A stretch of DNA of 64,000 bases, taken from Schistocerca nitens. Taxonomy: Eukaryota > Arthropoda > Insecta > Orthoptera > Acrididae. Shown piece by piece: positions 32,302-42,503 of this stretch. Numbering within the stretch: the stretch's first letter is position 1; each line of letters opens with the position of its first letter. The notes beneath the pieces are model-generated. The model saw only the letters and a list, made by a program, of their open reading frames with translations. It had not been told where the DNA came from and made no database searches. The position numbers and the translations under genes were made by a program. The stretch is from assembly GCF_023898315.1 (NCBI RefSeq), contig NC_064622.1, positions 272,853,503 to 272,917,502 on the forward strand, given 5' to 3'.

Positions 32302-33128
32302 TGTGCATTATGGGTTTGGTTTAGCAACGAAGCCCACTTTTATTTGGATGGGTTGGTCAATAAGCAAAATCGGCGCATTTGGGGGACTGAGAATCCGCAT
32401 TTTGCTATCGAGAAGTCTCTTCACCCTCAGCTAGAGACTGTGTGGTGTGCAATGCCCAATCATGGAATAATCGTTGCGAGATCCCTTGATGACACGGTGA
32501 CTACCGAACGGTGCGAGAAGGTTTTGCAAGATGATTTCATCCCCATTTTCCAAAGTAACCCTGACTTCGACAAGATGTGGTTAACCCAAGACGGAGATCG
32601 ACCCCATCGAAGTAGAAGAGTGTTTGAAGTTCTGGAGCAGCACTTTAGGGACCGCATCCTGGCTCTGTGGTACCCAGAGGCCACTGACATGGACCTCGAT
32701 TGGCCGCCATCCTCTCCGGATCTGAATACATGCGACTCCTTTTTGAGAGGCTATATTAAAGACAAGATGTTCAGCAATAACCACAAAAGCCGGCTGGAGT
32801 GGCCGAGCGGTTCTAGGCGCTTCAGTCTGGAACTGCGCGACCGATACGGTCGCAGGTTCGAATCCTGCCTCGGGCATGGATGTGTGTGATGTCCTTAGGT
32901 TAGTTAAGTTTAAGTAGTTCTAAGTTCTAGGGGACTGACAACCTCAGATGGCTCAGAGCCATTTGAACCATTTAACCCCAAAACCATTTGTGAGCTGAAA
33001 ACAGACATTCAGGGGGTCACGACACCATCCATGTTCCGACACTTCAGCGGGTCATGCAGAATTTCGCTATTCGTCTGCACCACATCATCGCCAATGGCGG
33101 CAGACACATCGAACATGTCAGAACGTAA
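32302..33128 (+). pseudogene. mariner-like transposase, catalytic domain remnant
   Basis: The frame reads WVWFSNEAHFYLDGLVNKQN, so the first catalytic Asp of FSDEAHF is Asn. It continues RRIWGTENPHFAIEKS, then LTQDGDRPHRSRRVFEVL (second Asp), then WPPSSPDLNTCDSFLRGY (third Asp), with 47 residues between second and third. A SINE (32789-32973) splits the C-terminal part just after FSNNHK; beyond it the reading resumes TICELKTDIQ and, after a frameshift, ends ANGGRHIEHV before TAA. A TAG lies in frame upstream at 32299. There is no N-terminal DNA-binding domain. The long spacer makes this a third D-to-D lineage in the window. Confidence 0.87.
32789..32973 (+). mobile_element. SINE-A inside mariner-like transposase
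   Basis: Runs GCCGGCTGGAGTGGCCGAGC to CATTTGAACCATTT; about 15 bases of the 3' body (TGTTAAGTCCCATAG region) are lost. Flanking AACCACAAAA (32779-32788) and AACCCCAAAA (32974-32983) form a 10-base duplication with one mismatch. Confidence 0.94.
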
Positions 33129-33240
33129 ATCTGAATATCTGTAGTGACATTTACATGTTGACAAAATTGTGTGCATGCCGTAATTTGTAACTAATTCACG
33201 TTTGTTTTTTTCCATATAGTTCAATAACTATCACCGTGTA

Positions 33241-34514
33241 CGAAGAGCACTAATGCTGTCTGATAGCCATTCTACTCGTCACAGAGAATTTCAGCAGTAA
33301 CCGCTTACATAATCGCTGATGTAGTGTACGTACAGGAAGTGACATGAAGGATCAACCATGCCTTCTGGAAGCTCTGTCAGACATTGTACAAGGGACCTTA
33401 AACTTCAGCATACATCAGTAAATCCAGAAGGAGGTCATTGAAACCGTGATCGAAACGACGGTTTCACTGATAGTTACATTATAACATGACATGGCACATA
33501 CGCTGGAATGTTTTATGTTAACTGACTCGCAGTGCAAGTCTACCGAATTATACCGTAGAGATTCTTCGTAATCTGAAATATTAAAAAGGGTCTGGAAATA
33601 TGTTAGTAATTCTCACCGCATAACCCAACAAGTTGCGATTGTGTTACATCAATAACAGGTTTGTTTTTCTCATTAGCTTATCCGATGCCACGCTGTCAGG
33701 GTGGTTGTAGAGGTGGAGGTGCGCGTGGGGAATACGATCGTCCATCTCTGTTGATGAAATGTGACGGTCATTCACCTCGTCAATATAAAACAGATAAGAC
33801 CTGGATGCGCAAATAGACTAACAGAAGTTTTACCTAAGAAAAGGCATTTTAATTCTTAATGACTGCCAGATGAAATATCAAGTTACTTCTCAAAAGGTAT
33901 GTCACTTCATAGTCTAAACTCGTGTAGCAGTCCCAGTAAATGAAAATTCTAAACGTTGGTGCAGTAAGCTACTGTTTCTGCGCTGGCTCACTTCGTCGCT
34001 GTGTTTAAGAGTATCGCACAGAGCCAATTTGATACCAGGGTACAGGTGTGACTAAGCGTTAAGTGGGATTTGCACAACCGCCGCTCTATGAAACGCATTC
34101 GAGTAGCTCTGTGGCCTCCATTTACAGATTCCGCTGCATCATACACGGATTACGCCGCATATGCTCGCATACATCTGTACCATCGCAGTCAATGGAAATA
34201 CGTAGTATATTATATACAGAGGAGTATGTAACCTGTAGGAGAATCCGACTAGCAAGCTGCACAATATGTATGCGGCGTTCCTCCGTTCCAGTATAATGTG
34301 AACTCGCAAAAAAAAAAAAAAGAAAAAAAGAAAAAAAAGATGGGAAAACAAACCAGTTTTAAAATTGCTGAAACATGGTACGCACTCTGTCAGGCAAGAG
34401 CAGCGCAATTTTTTTAGTCTGTAAAGCATTTCGTTTCTAAAATTGTAGTGAAATGCGGGAATACCTCAGAGGATTCATATTTGTTTGCAGAGTCTAGCAG
34501 TACTATGCAAACTT
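33241..34514. other. no gene recognised; A-rich run at 34.31-34.34 kb
   Basis: About 1.27 kb with no domain identified. An A-rich run with scattered G (34306-34341) could be the tail of a retroposed sequence lying to its left, but I could not recognise the source. Confidence 0.4.
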
Positions 34515-35670
34515 CTATATCAATTAAATATCTAGAAGTTTGCGTACAGAAGTATTTAAAGTAGAACGATCGTGTGAAACTAATCACATGCAAGGGAAAT
34601 ACCTATGTTATTCATCGGAAGAATCCTCAATAACTGCAGTCCATCCACGAAGAACATAATTTGACTCATACTTGAATGGTACTTGTCAGTCTGCGATCCG
34701 TGCCAGATAGGACTGGTAGAGAATATGAGAGCATCCAAATAGGAGCAGCACATGTCGTTAAAGGCTCGTTTACTAAACGCCAAAGCGTCACGAAGAGGCT
34801 CCTCCAACTCCATGGGCAGACGCTACAAGAGGAGGTATTGTGCGTCAGGCTGTGTTTTATTGTTAAAATTCAGAGCCTGTGTGTTTCTATAAGAGCAATC
34901 AGTATATTGCTTCTTTTGTGTTAGCAGAAGAGCCAACACCGTGTTACGAGTGGAGGCCGAAACGCACGCGTTTTAGCTCACGCAGGCTGGCGTGAGGAGG
35001 GAAGAACTATACTGACGTGAGGTCTGGAACATGACAAGGGATGAGAATTCAGAAGGCGGAAGTAATTAGTTTGATACTTAACTTTACTCCATTAATGATG
35101 AACGTCGCTCTTGACCGTACATGATTCACAATATTATCTTTTCAGAATACATTCTTGAAGATAGTACTTACAGTAACTGAATATGGCGCCTTGCTAGGTC
35201 GTAGCAAATGACGTAGCTGAAGGCTATGCTAAACTGTCGTCTCAGCAAATCAGAGCGTATGTAGTCAGGGAACCATCGCTAGCAAAGTCGGCTGTACAAC
35301 TGGGGCGAGTGCCAGGGAGCCTCTCTAGACTAGGCCTGCCGTGTGGCGGCGCTCGGTCTGCAATCACTGATAGTGGCGACACGCGTGTCCGACGTATACT
35401 AACGGACCGCGGCCGATTTAAAGGCTACCACCTAGCAAGTGTGGTGTCTGGCGGTGACACCATAGCTTCCCCCTACGTATATCTGGCGAAAAGACCCAAA
35501 AATAATATTAGAGGAATTCGAGCACACACGGAGCCTTACCAACAATCGTTCTTCACATGGACCTTTCGTCGGTGGATTTTGGGGGAGGAGGGGGGGGGGG
35601 GAGTGAGAGTGGCAACCATAGTACCCACCACCACACGCCATAAGAGTGTAAATCTAGATGTATTACAGGG
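34515..35670 (+). pseudogene. CR1-like LINE, 3' part, split by an LTR
   Basis: Left of the LTR the sequence parallels the LINE at 49.2-49.6 kb: IKYLEVCVQKYLK-type, LFIGRILNNCSPSTK (versus RFIGRILRKCNPKTK), GAAHVVKGSFTKRQSVTK (versus RAARFVTGSFNNRESVTE) and QLHGQTLQEE. Right of it, SPYVYLAKRPKNNIRGI then RAHTEPYQQSFF continues at the exact point expected (versus SPTYISRRDHEDKIRE, RAHTEAYRQSFF), followed by a G-rich stretch (35583-35603) and CR1-like 3' end ATCTAGATGTAT. Several stops and shifts. The element was already in place when the LTR inserted. Confidence 0.82.
34914..35464 (-). mobile_element. solo LTR inserted in CR1-like LINE
   Basis: About 550 bases interrupt the LINE. On the minus strand the insert begins TGGTGTCACCGCCAGACACC and ends AACACGGTGTTGGCTCTTCT...GCTAACACA, so it has TG...CA-type ends. 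GCTTC at 34909-34913 and 35465-35469 is a candidate 5-bp target duplication. No internal retrotransposon genes are present, so it is a solo LTR left by recombination. The family (gypsy, BEL or other) cannot be told from an LTR alone. A TATA-like or polyadenylation signal was not assigned. Confidence 0.68.
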
Positions 35671-35959
35671 AAAAACTATACACTCAGGCAGTAAATGAAG
35701 TAAAATCGTCTTTTGTTAATCTTTATAACAGTTCCGTTATGGATTTCTATTGCTTGCTACGAGTATTACACTTCTATGCACGCTTTACCACACAGAGATG
35801 TATTCCTGAATCAGTCTCACATTTTTTTCTCTACCTCATGCGTCTATACGGCCAAGATGCCCTCGATCCTGGTCTTGAACTTTGGGAATTGTATTAAAAT
35901 TTCTGCACATATTCATTGTCAACGATGTATGGCTTGCTGGAAACTTCAGTTGTAGACGT

Positions 35960-37500
35960 CTGCGTTCAGGACACATTGTACCTCGAACAACATCTCGTTG
36001 TCATTCTTGAAAATCCTGCTATGCAGTGGTGTCTTCATCCGAGGAAAGAGTAAACTGTCATTGAGTGACATGTCAAGAGATACGCGTGGTGGATTGGGGA
36101 CGAGGTGGAGGTCCCGCACATACTCTATAGGGGATCTGGGGATCTTGCTGACACTGGAGTACCTCAACATCGTTTAGACATCTCACAGAGACACAAGCCT
36201 TGTCTGGAGGAGCAGTGTCCGGTTGGAAAATGGCACTACGGTACTGTCGTTTGAGAGATAAGACATGAGAACCTTCGATGTCCATGACGCGCGTTCCCTC
36301 AGTCAGTACCAGTTGTTCTCTTAAGTCGTACCCCCAGGGCAGGTTTAAGGCCCATGCGACACAAGATGAGAGAGGCGATAGATCCGCCGTAGTTGTGAGA
36401 TTACTATGAAAACGGAGTATCACAATTAGTAATTGCCTCTTGAGGCACCAATCAAATGGTTCAAATGGCTCTGAGCACTATGGGACTCAACTGCTGAGGT
36501 CATAAGTCCCCTAGAACTTAGAACTACTTAAACCTAACTAACCTAAGGACAACACACACATCCATGCCCGAGGCAGGATTCGAACCTGCGACCGTAGCGG
36601 TCGCGCGGTTTCAGACTGGAGCGCCAGAACCGCTCGGCCACCAGCGGCCGGCGAGGCACCAATCGCAGAGGGCCCCTTTGGCCCCGAAATGAAACGTTTT
36701 TATACTGTGTGTATCACTGTTAGTAGCGACAACTGACACGGATGAAAGTGTCTGAATGAAAAGGAGGGTAGAATGGCCCCCAATGATAAATCGATTGTAT
36801 CGAAGTATGACCTCGCGCCTGGTCGTACTCGATGACTCCACACACCATGACACCAGGTTTAACACCGCTATGCCTCGCTGAAACATTGGAAAAAAGGGAC
36901 CTCTCACCATTACGCCTTCGTACTCGCCAATGATGCTCATCCTGAATACTGCAGGAAGGCGACTCGTCGCTGAGCACAATGCAGCAGCGGCAGCATATGT
37001 TTCCCGGTCACGGCATCAGTCCAAACACAAACCTATGCATTGGACGATAATACCCTAGTTCTGGCGCTCCTAGTCTCTGGTGCTCAGTCTCTCGAGGTGC
37101 GATTACGATGTTCTTCGTGCAAAATACAACGATCCTTTCTCGTTATGGTGAGACATGGTCGACCAGAACTTTGACGAGAATACTGCCTGGCCTCAAGTTT
37201 CCATGCAATCCAACATCGGGACACTCACATCCGAATGCCCCACAAGTCTGGATATCACACAATTCTACCAAGCCGGCCAAATGGTGTCGTACAAAAAGGT
37301 TCTTTCAAACTCTGTCAGATACTGATAACGCAGTCACAGACGAATACGCGGCATCTTCGTATCGTTCAGTGATCGCCCAACATCTGACGCCGTTGACTGC
37401 TCTAATGTATCCTACCAGCCCAGCCAGAAACGCTAAACAGGAACACCACTAACGCCCTCTGGTGTCAGTTCTACCTGCCACAGAAGACTGCAACTCTTAA
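35960..37500 (-). pseudogene. Tc1-like element copy 2, decayed, SINE inside
   Basis: Minus-strand blocks in order: LLSDES with RVRRRNGERSLFSNVSARHS and KPGVMVCGVIEYD (first catalytic Asp and following strand, 36.7-36.97 kb); a SINE; YRSAIFQPDTAPPDK (second catalytic Asp region, about 36.2 kb); and KIPRSPIEYVRDLHLV (catalytic Glu, about 36.1 kb). The family is the same as copy 1 at 30.7-32.2 kb, in the same orientation. Stops and frameshifts throughout; no intact frame above about 120 codons. Ends are approximate. Confidence 0.75.
36454..36652 (-). mobile_element. SINE-A inside Tc1-like copy 2
   Basis: Full-length antisense copy (AAATGGTTCAAATGGCTCTG to CCAGCGGCCGGC). Perfect 12-base target duplication GAGGCACCAATC at 36442-36453 and 36653-36664. 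Confidence 0.96.
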
Positions 37501-39180
37501 TAGTTTACATGCCCGCCGATGGTGTGTACTTCAACTAAGCTAAATTGACGTCCAGCCAGTTATTCTTCGTGCTTCACATTTTTTGGCAGGCGGTGTGTGT
37601 TAGAGGTTGTAACCTCCCCCCTCACTTATCGACCTTAATGACAGTGAAAAATTAAACCGCGTGTACCTAATGGAAATTTGGGAAAAGCAATCGTCACCGA
37701 AGTTAATCTGTCTGTAAAGAGGGAGGAAAAGGTTACATCTAAATGAAAGGAAAAATGCAAATAAAACTGGTGGAAATTAATTTTGAAAAAGGGTAAAGTT
37801 AATAAAGTAAATGTGCGGTCGTTACGTTAACAATTAACTAGCGGTAATTAGATATTTGAGATTTTTGGAAAATTACGGTCGCCAGTCCTATGCACAATTA
37901 CTATAGTAACTGAAAAAGAAAGGTTATTGCACATATAATTAGCACTAAAAGCGTGGCAACTGAAGGTTGACACGTGTTGTGTGAAAACTGAATGTTTGTC
38001 AGAAGTAATAAATTTCGCTACACTCTGACTTAATTTAGCAAAAGAATTAATAAAACCGGAAAATTGAAAGTTCATTTAGTGACTGAAATTAATAGTGAGC
38101 TTTGTTTCTGAAGCACTACGAAATTCAGTAAAATAAGGTTAGTCTTGGGCTACCTCAGCAATCATTTCAAAAGCTACTTGAAACTACGCAATTTAGAAAT
38201 AAGAGATTTAACTTTGAACTTGAATTAAATGATTCTGAACAAATAACAATAGTAAAATTTAGTACGTACCAAGCTGAGCTGCAGTCACAGGTAAGCTAAA
38301 ATATGGTAACAAAACTCGCACTCTTAATTTATGCTTGTGTAATCTAAATATTGTAGCCAGCTATGAATACCTTAACTGAACTTTGAAATTAAAGCAGTGA
38401 AATGGAATGATATTACTTTAATGCTGGCGTTTGAATTTCAACGACACTCGCGTTCATTCCCGAAAAGGAAGTGACCCTGCTTGGTAATGCAATTGGGACA
38501 ATGAGCAACAAATGTTCATGCTAAGTTGCTGTAATTATAGTTACGAAAATGGAACAGTTTGAAAAGCTGAGGTCTGCCATACAGTTCTAAAACTTTACGT
38601 GCATCCAGTCTTCCTTGTTGGTTGATTGAAGGTTTGAAGCCGTCGATCGAGGAGGTGCCGACAGTCACTCATTGTCGGCCGTCGCTGTTGCAGAAGCTGG
38701 ATGTTGGCGCGCCTTCTTCTCGACACGGTCACCAGGCGAAACGGGCTCTTGATGTGCGCCAGCTAATACTTCCCGTCCGCGACACCGTGTCAGAAACTAT
38801 TATAGCAAGTCGAGCGCAATTACATGCTGCTCAACCCCGAAAGCGCGGCAACTCGCGGGAGCGTCACACAACACACCTGCTCCACCGCCCTACCCCAGCC
38901 AGATTCTCTCTCTGTCCGCGCTCCACGCGACAGAGTTAACACTACCATAGATCCTAAACACTTTGGTTCTCCACACGACCTATCGATGTATTCGTTCGAT
39001 AGCATAGTTTTCCCTAGGCCAGACCCAGCGTATAAATACAAATAATATTCACAAAACAAACCAATTATACATCGACATAAATGCATATATATACAAATAG
39101 TAAAACAATTACAATATACAAAGACACAGAAATGTTATATCTTCAGGTAACAAAATAAGGAAAAAAATTTGCAGTGCAAT
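37501..39180. other. no gene recognised; possible unclassified repeat
   Basis: The stretch from GAGGTTGTAACCTCCCCCCT (about 37602) to about 39060 is AT-rich for 1 kb and then GC-rich (38630-38930). It has the feel of one interspersed element, but I could not match ends to each other or find a domain. TATAAATA occurs at about 39030. Open frames in the GC-rich part (105, 88, 73 codons) overlap each other and show no motif. Confidence 0.35.
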
Positions 39181-40575
39181 AGATGGAAATAGGAGGATAT
39201 GCATTTCCGGCGTTACAAGGTAATACAACGAAACGTATCCTGCAGACATATGGCCCCACCAAAGTTAAAGAATCAAGGAAAAGGAATGTCCGTATCGGAG
39301 CACTAAATGAAGAGAGACGTGTTCGTCTTATTCATTACCTTCCGAATAGTAGAGCAAGAAGTAGCGAATTCTGTGCATCCACAGCGGAATCAGTGGATGA
39401 AAAATTAATCACGGAGGGACCTGAAATGCAAAAGAATCATTTTCCTGACAATATGGCTACATAGGGAATGTAACAGTGGAATAACAGAGGGTCTTAGGCT
39501 GTGAATTTATGGAAAATCCGCTCTTTTCACCAATTTCGGCACGTTGTGATTGCCATCTTGCCCTGCATCTAAAGTTGGAGCCTCATGATATTTTCTAATT
39601 TATTCATGGAAACAGATGTTATTCATTCACTGTACAACAAGACCACAATCTGACTTGTTACACGAGTGCATTCCTGCGAAATGCATTCTAGAAGTTGTTA
39701 AGAACTGCAACTAATATTTTAGTATTACAAAGCCTGTAATGCAGAATTCTTTTATTCATTTTACAGGAATGAAGGAAGGGGAAGAGGAGGGTATACCCAA
39801 ATCGTCTAGGATATTAGAGACATAGCGAAAATCTGTTTTGCTAAGGTTATCAAAGCAAGTATTTCTCAAAAGACTTGGCGTGAAGTCTGCGTCAAGTAAT
39901 TTAGGGAAACCGCAGTAAGAACAGTGTTGCATTAGAAACCTTGTATCGAGGCCTTGCACTCACACACATCTATTCTTCAAGCGAGGGTCAGCTACGCAGC
40001 AGTAACACCAACCCGTAGTTGTATGCGGTTTGTAAGTCTCAATCAAACTTTCAGCAAATCGGAATACATACAGTAAGAAAAACATTAGAAGACGATCGTA
40101 AGAAATTCGGAAATAAATAGATAAATACCTACAGTTAGCGCGTTCTCATGTAGTACTACTTTCGTCTCTTACACTAACGTTTTCTCTCAAGATTTATGCA
40201 GTAGGTTTTCCTTCCTTATTGCAATATGGCGCTACTACAAGCCGAAACCATCATTCTTAACTTCACAGTACGCATATCACTCTCGTAAAGTAAAAGAAAT
40301 ATTTTTATCTCCTCTTTCTCAGCTGATTAATGGTTTCTAATTTTGTCCTATAAGAATTATGAGTAAAAATTGACTAGAAGATTTTTCGTGTTTTAAAAGA
40401 GTTTATTTAGTTACGGCAGTTCCTTTAAAACGGTTCAGTTTTAATCAGATACTTTATCACAGTTTTCTTTTTCTTTTTTCTTTTGAAGTAATGTAAAAGG
40501 AAAAAAGAAAGCTATAGCCAACGCCTAATTTCAATTAAACTTTCACTTTAATAGAAATTGGGAAAAATCGATAAA
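39181..40575. other. no gene recognised
   Basis: A 93-codon plus-strand frame at 39183-39464 is rich in Arg, Lys and Glu (for example KVKESRKRNVRIGALNEERR) but I do not recognise it and it lacks a conserved context. The remainder is AT-rich with no features seen. Confidence 0.4.
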
Positions 40576-40588
40576 GTATGTCTGTGGG

Positions 40589-40727
40589 TTCAAATGGCTC
40601 TGCGCACTATGGGACTTAACTACTGAGGTCATCAGTCCCCTAGAACTTAGAACTACTTAAACCTAACTAACCTAAGGACATCACACACATCCATGCCCGA
40701 GGCAGGATTCGAACCTGCGACCGTAGC
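40589..40727 (-). mobile_element. SINE-A, 5'-truncated, antisense
   Basis: Runs from TTCAAATGGCTCTGCGCACT to GGATTCGAACCTGCGACCGT and stops at GTAGC, so it keeps the B box but lacks the A-box head. Perfect 13-base target duplication GTATGTCTGTGGG at 40576-40588 and 40728-40740 proves it inserted in truncated form. Confidence 0.95.
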
Positions 40728-40879
40728 GTATGTCTGTGGGGTACAGTAAGCTGAGATTACACATATCAATATTTAAAACTAAATTCTCCACATTTAAACA
40801 CGTAAAACAATTCTCACTCTTCCAAATCAAGATTATTAATCAATGTACTACATAAAGGATTTTTTATTCCTACTTAACA

Positions 40880-41042
40880 TTCAGTCTGGAACCGCGCAAC
40901 CGCTACGGTCACAGGTTCGAATCCTGCCTCAGGCAAGGATGTGTGTGATGTCCTTAGGTTAGTTAGGTTTAAGTAGTTCTAAGTTCTAGGGGACTGATGA
41001 CCTCAGATGTTAAGTACTATAGTCCTCAGATCCATTTGAACC
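40880..41042 (+). mobile_element. SINE-A, 5'-truncated
   Basis: Begins TTCAGTCTGGAACCGCGCAA and runs to CAGATCCATTTGAACC. Flanks TACTTAACA (40871-40879) and TATTTAACA (41043-41051) are a probable duplication with one change. Confidence 0.9.
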
Positions 41043-41217
41043 TATTTAACAGCTCTTTGCTACTCAAAACCCTCTATACTTTCTTGCAGAGATAATTTTT
41101 AATGTAACCTCTGGCCAGTCTTCGAAGAATAAGTAAAAAGCGAGCTACATTTCATTGCGAAAACTTAAAAAAACAGTTATGATAGATACATTTCTGCTTA
41201 TAGTTACAATATGTGAT

Positions 41218-42380
41218 CAGGTCAATGTGACCACCTGACAAAAAGCAGGCGCGGACCACTGCGAACCGCGCAGGCAGTGTGTCAGTGAGTTTCTGTAAGG
41301 TAGCGACACGGATGAAGAGCTGTGACAACTCCAATGCCGTGGCCAGCTGCTAAGGCCGGATAGTCTGGAACCCAGAGGAGTACGGTAAACTGGTGTTCTG
41401 CGAACAACGCACGTACACTGTGAGTTGTTCTTGCTGATTGATGCCATCGTCCCGAGAAAAAAAAACTGCGTGTGGGGTTCGACATAGTCCCCGAGGATAG
41501 ATTTACGCTTGTGTTGATCCCGTGTGCCTTCCAGAATCACGAGAGCATCCAGGGAATGCCACGAAAACATTCCCCAGACCATAACACTCACTCCTCCGGC
41601 CCGGAACCTCGAGTCATTGTTGCAGGGCTGTGCACGTCAACGGCTATTTGTCCGATGGAGCATAAGACGTGATCCATCTGGAAAGACCACGTGTCACCAC
41701 TCAGCGGACGTTAAGCTCCGGTACTGGCGTGCAAAGTCCAGCCTTCGCCGCCGATGGGCAGCCGTCAGCATGGGTGCATATCAGGCGCTTGCTGCGGTGA
41801 CCAATACGCAACAACATTCCGTTCGCTGGATGGTCGCGGAGGAGACTGTTGGTAGCTCTTTGGTTCATCTTGGCTGTCAGGTGCTCAACAGTTCCACGCC
41901 TATTCGCTCGTACACACATCCGCAGCTGTCGTTCACCACTGGCATCTATGGCCTGTGTTGCACCACGTTTTCCTCAGAGCCGGTTTTGTGTAGCGCCACT
42001 TTGCCATGCATGGTATACTTTAACCGCAGCGGCCCGTGAACAGTTTACAGAAATTAGCCGTTTGGGAAATGGTTCAAAAAATGGTTCAAATGGCTCTGAG
42101 CACAATGGGACTTAACATCTGAGGTCATCAATCCCCTAGAACATTGAACTACTTAAACCTAACTAACCTAAGGACATCACACACATCCATGCCCGAAGCA
42201 GGATTCAAAACTGCGACCGTAGCGGTCGCGCGGTTCCAGACTGTAGCGCCTAGAACCGCTCGGCCACACCGGCCGGCGTTTGGGAAATGCTTTCACCTTT
42301 GGTCCGGGAGTCAACCAATGATCATACCCTTTTAGACGTGAGATAAATCGCTCCGTTTCCGCATTAGACAGTAGCTGCAT
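41218..42380 (-). pseudogene. Tc1-like transposase, several breaks
   Basis: A plausible start is ATG 42380 (MQLLSNAETERFISRLKG). The N-terminal domain is cut by the SINE, resumes as ASGERQLRMCVRANRRGTVE and HLTAKMNQRATN (41.85-41.93 kb), then HVVFPDGSRLML (first catalytic Asp; relatives have FSDESR), then SVMVWGMFSWHSLDALVILE and QHKRKSILGDYVEPH. The next stretch, EHQFTVLLWVPDYPAL, jumps to the C-terminal LATALELSQLF...LTDTLPARFAVVR, so the segment with the catalytic Glu (DLNPIEHLW in relatives) is deleted. The protein runs out in the inverted repeat (GGHIDL). Frameshifts and stops in addition. Confidence 0.8.
42072..42276 (-). mobile_element. SINE-A inside Tc1-like element
   Basis: Full-length antisense copy with a doubled start (GTTCAAAAAATGGTTCAAAT) and head ending CACACCGGCCGG. 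Perfect 13-base target duplication CGTTTGGGAAATG at 42059-42071 and 42277-42289. Confidence 0.96.
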
Positions 42381-42503
42381 TGTTCTCCACATCCCCCCGC
42401 CGCGCTTTGTATACTCTCCACTGCTAGTGCTGCCACGCTCCGTCAATGAGTGGTTATTGGACGTCGACGTCGAACACAGGTGGCGGTCACATTAATGTGA
42501 CTG

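Larger units (their letters stand above)
32194..33238 (+). mobile_element. mariner-like element (D-to-D, long spacer), SINE inside
   Basis: Left end CAGGGTGACTATTATTGAAC (32194) and right end, reverse complemented, CACGGTGATAGTTATTGAAC (33238), both bordered by TA (32192-32193 and 33239-33240). Including the nested SINE the element is 1045 bp; without it about 850 bp. The transposase keeps only the catalytic part, so the N-terminal region was deleted before the SINE arrived. Confidence 0.9.
41218..42503 (-). mobile_element. Tc1-like element, decayed, SINE inside
   Basis: Left end CAGGTCAATGTGACCACCTG (41218) and right end reverse complemented CAGTCACATTAATGTGACCG (42503) with CCACCTG following: imperfect inverted repeats containing the self-complementary TCACATTAATGTGA. 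The transposase on the minus strand nearly fills it. A SINE was added at 42072-42276. The TA duplication is not visible. Confidence 0.75.

Noticed and set aside
39183..39464. Plus-strand 93-codon frame as a small gene
   Set aside because: No recognisable family, no supporting signals, and length within what chance gives in this amount of DNA.
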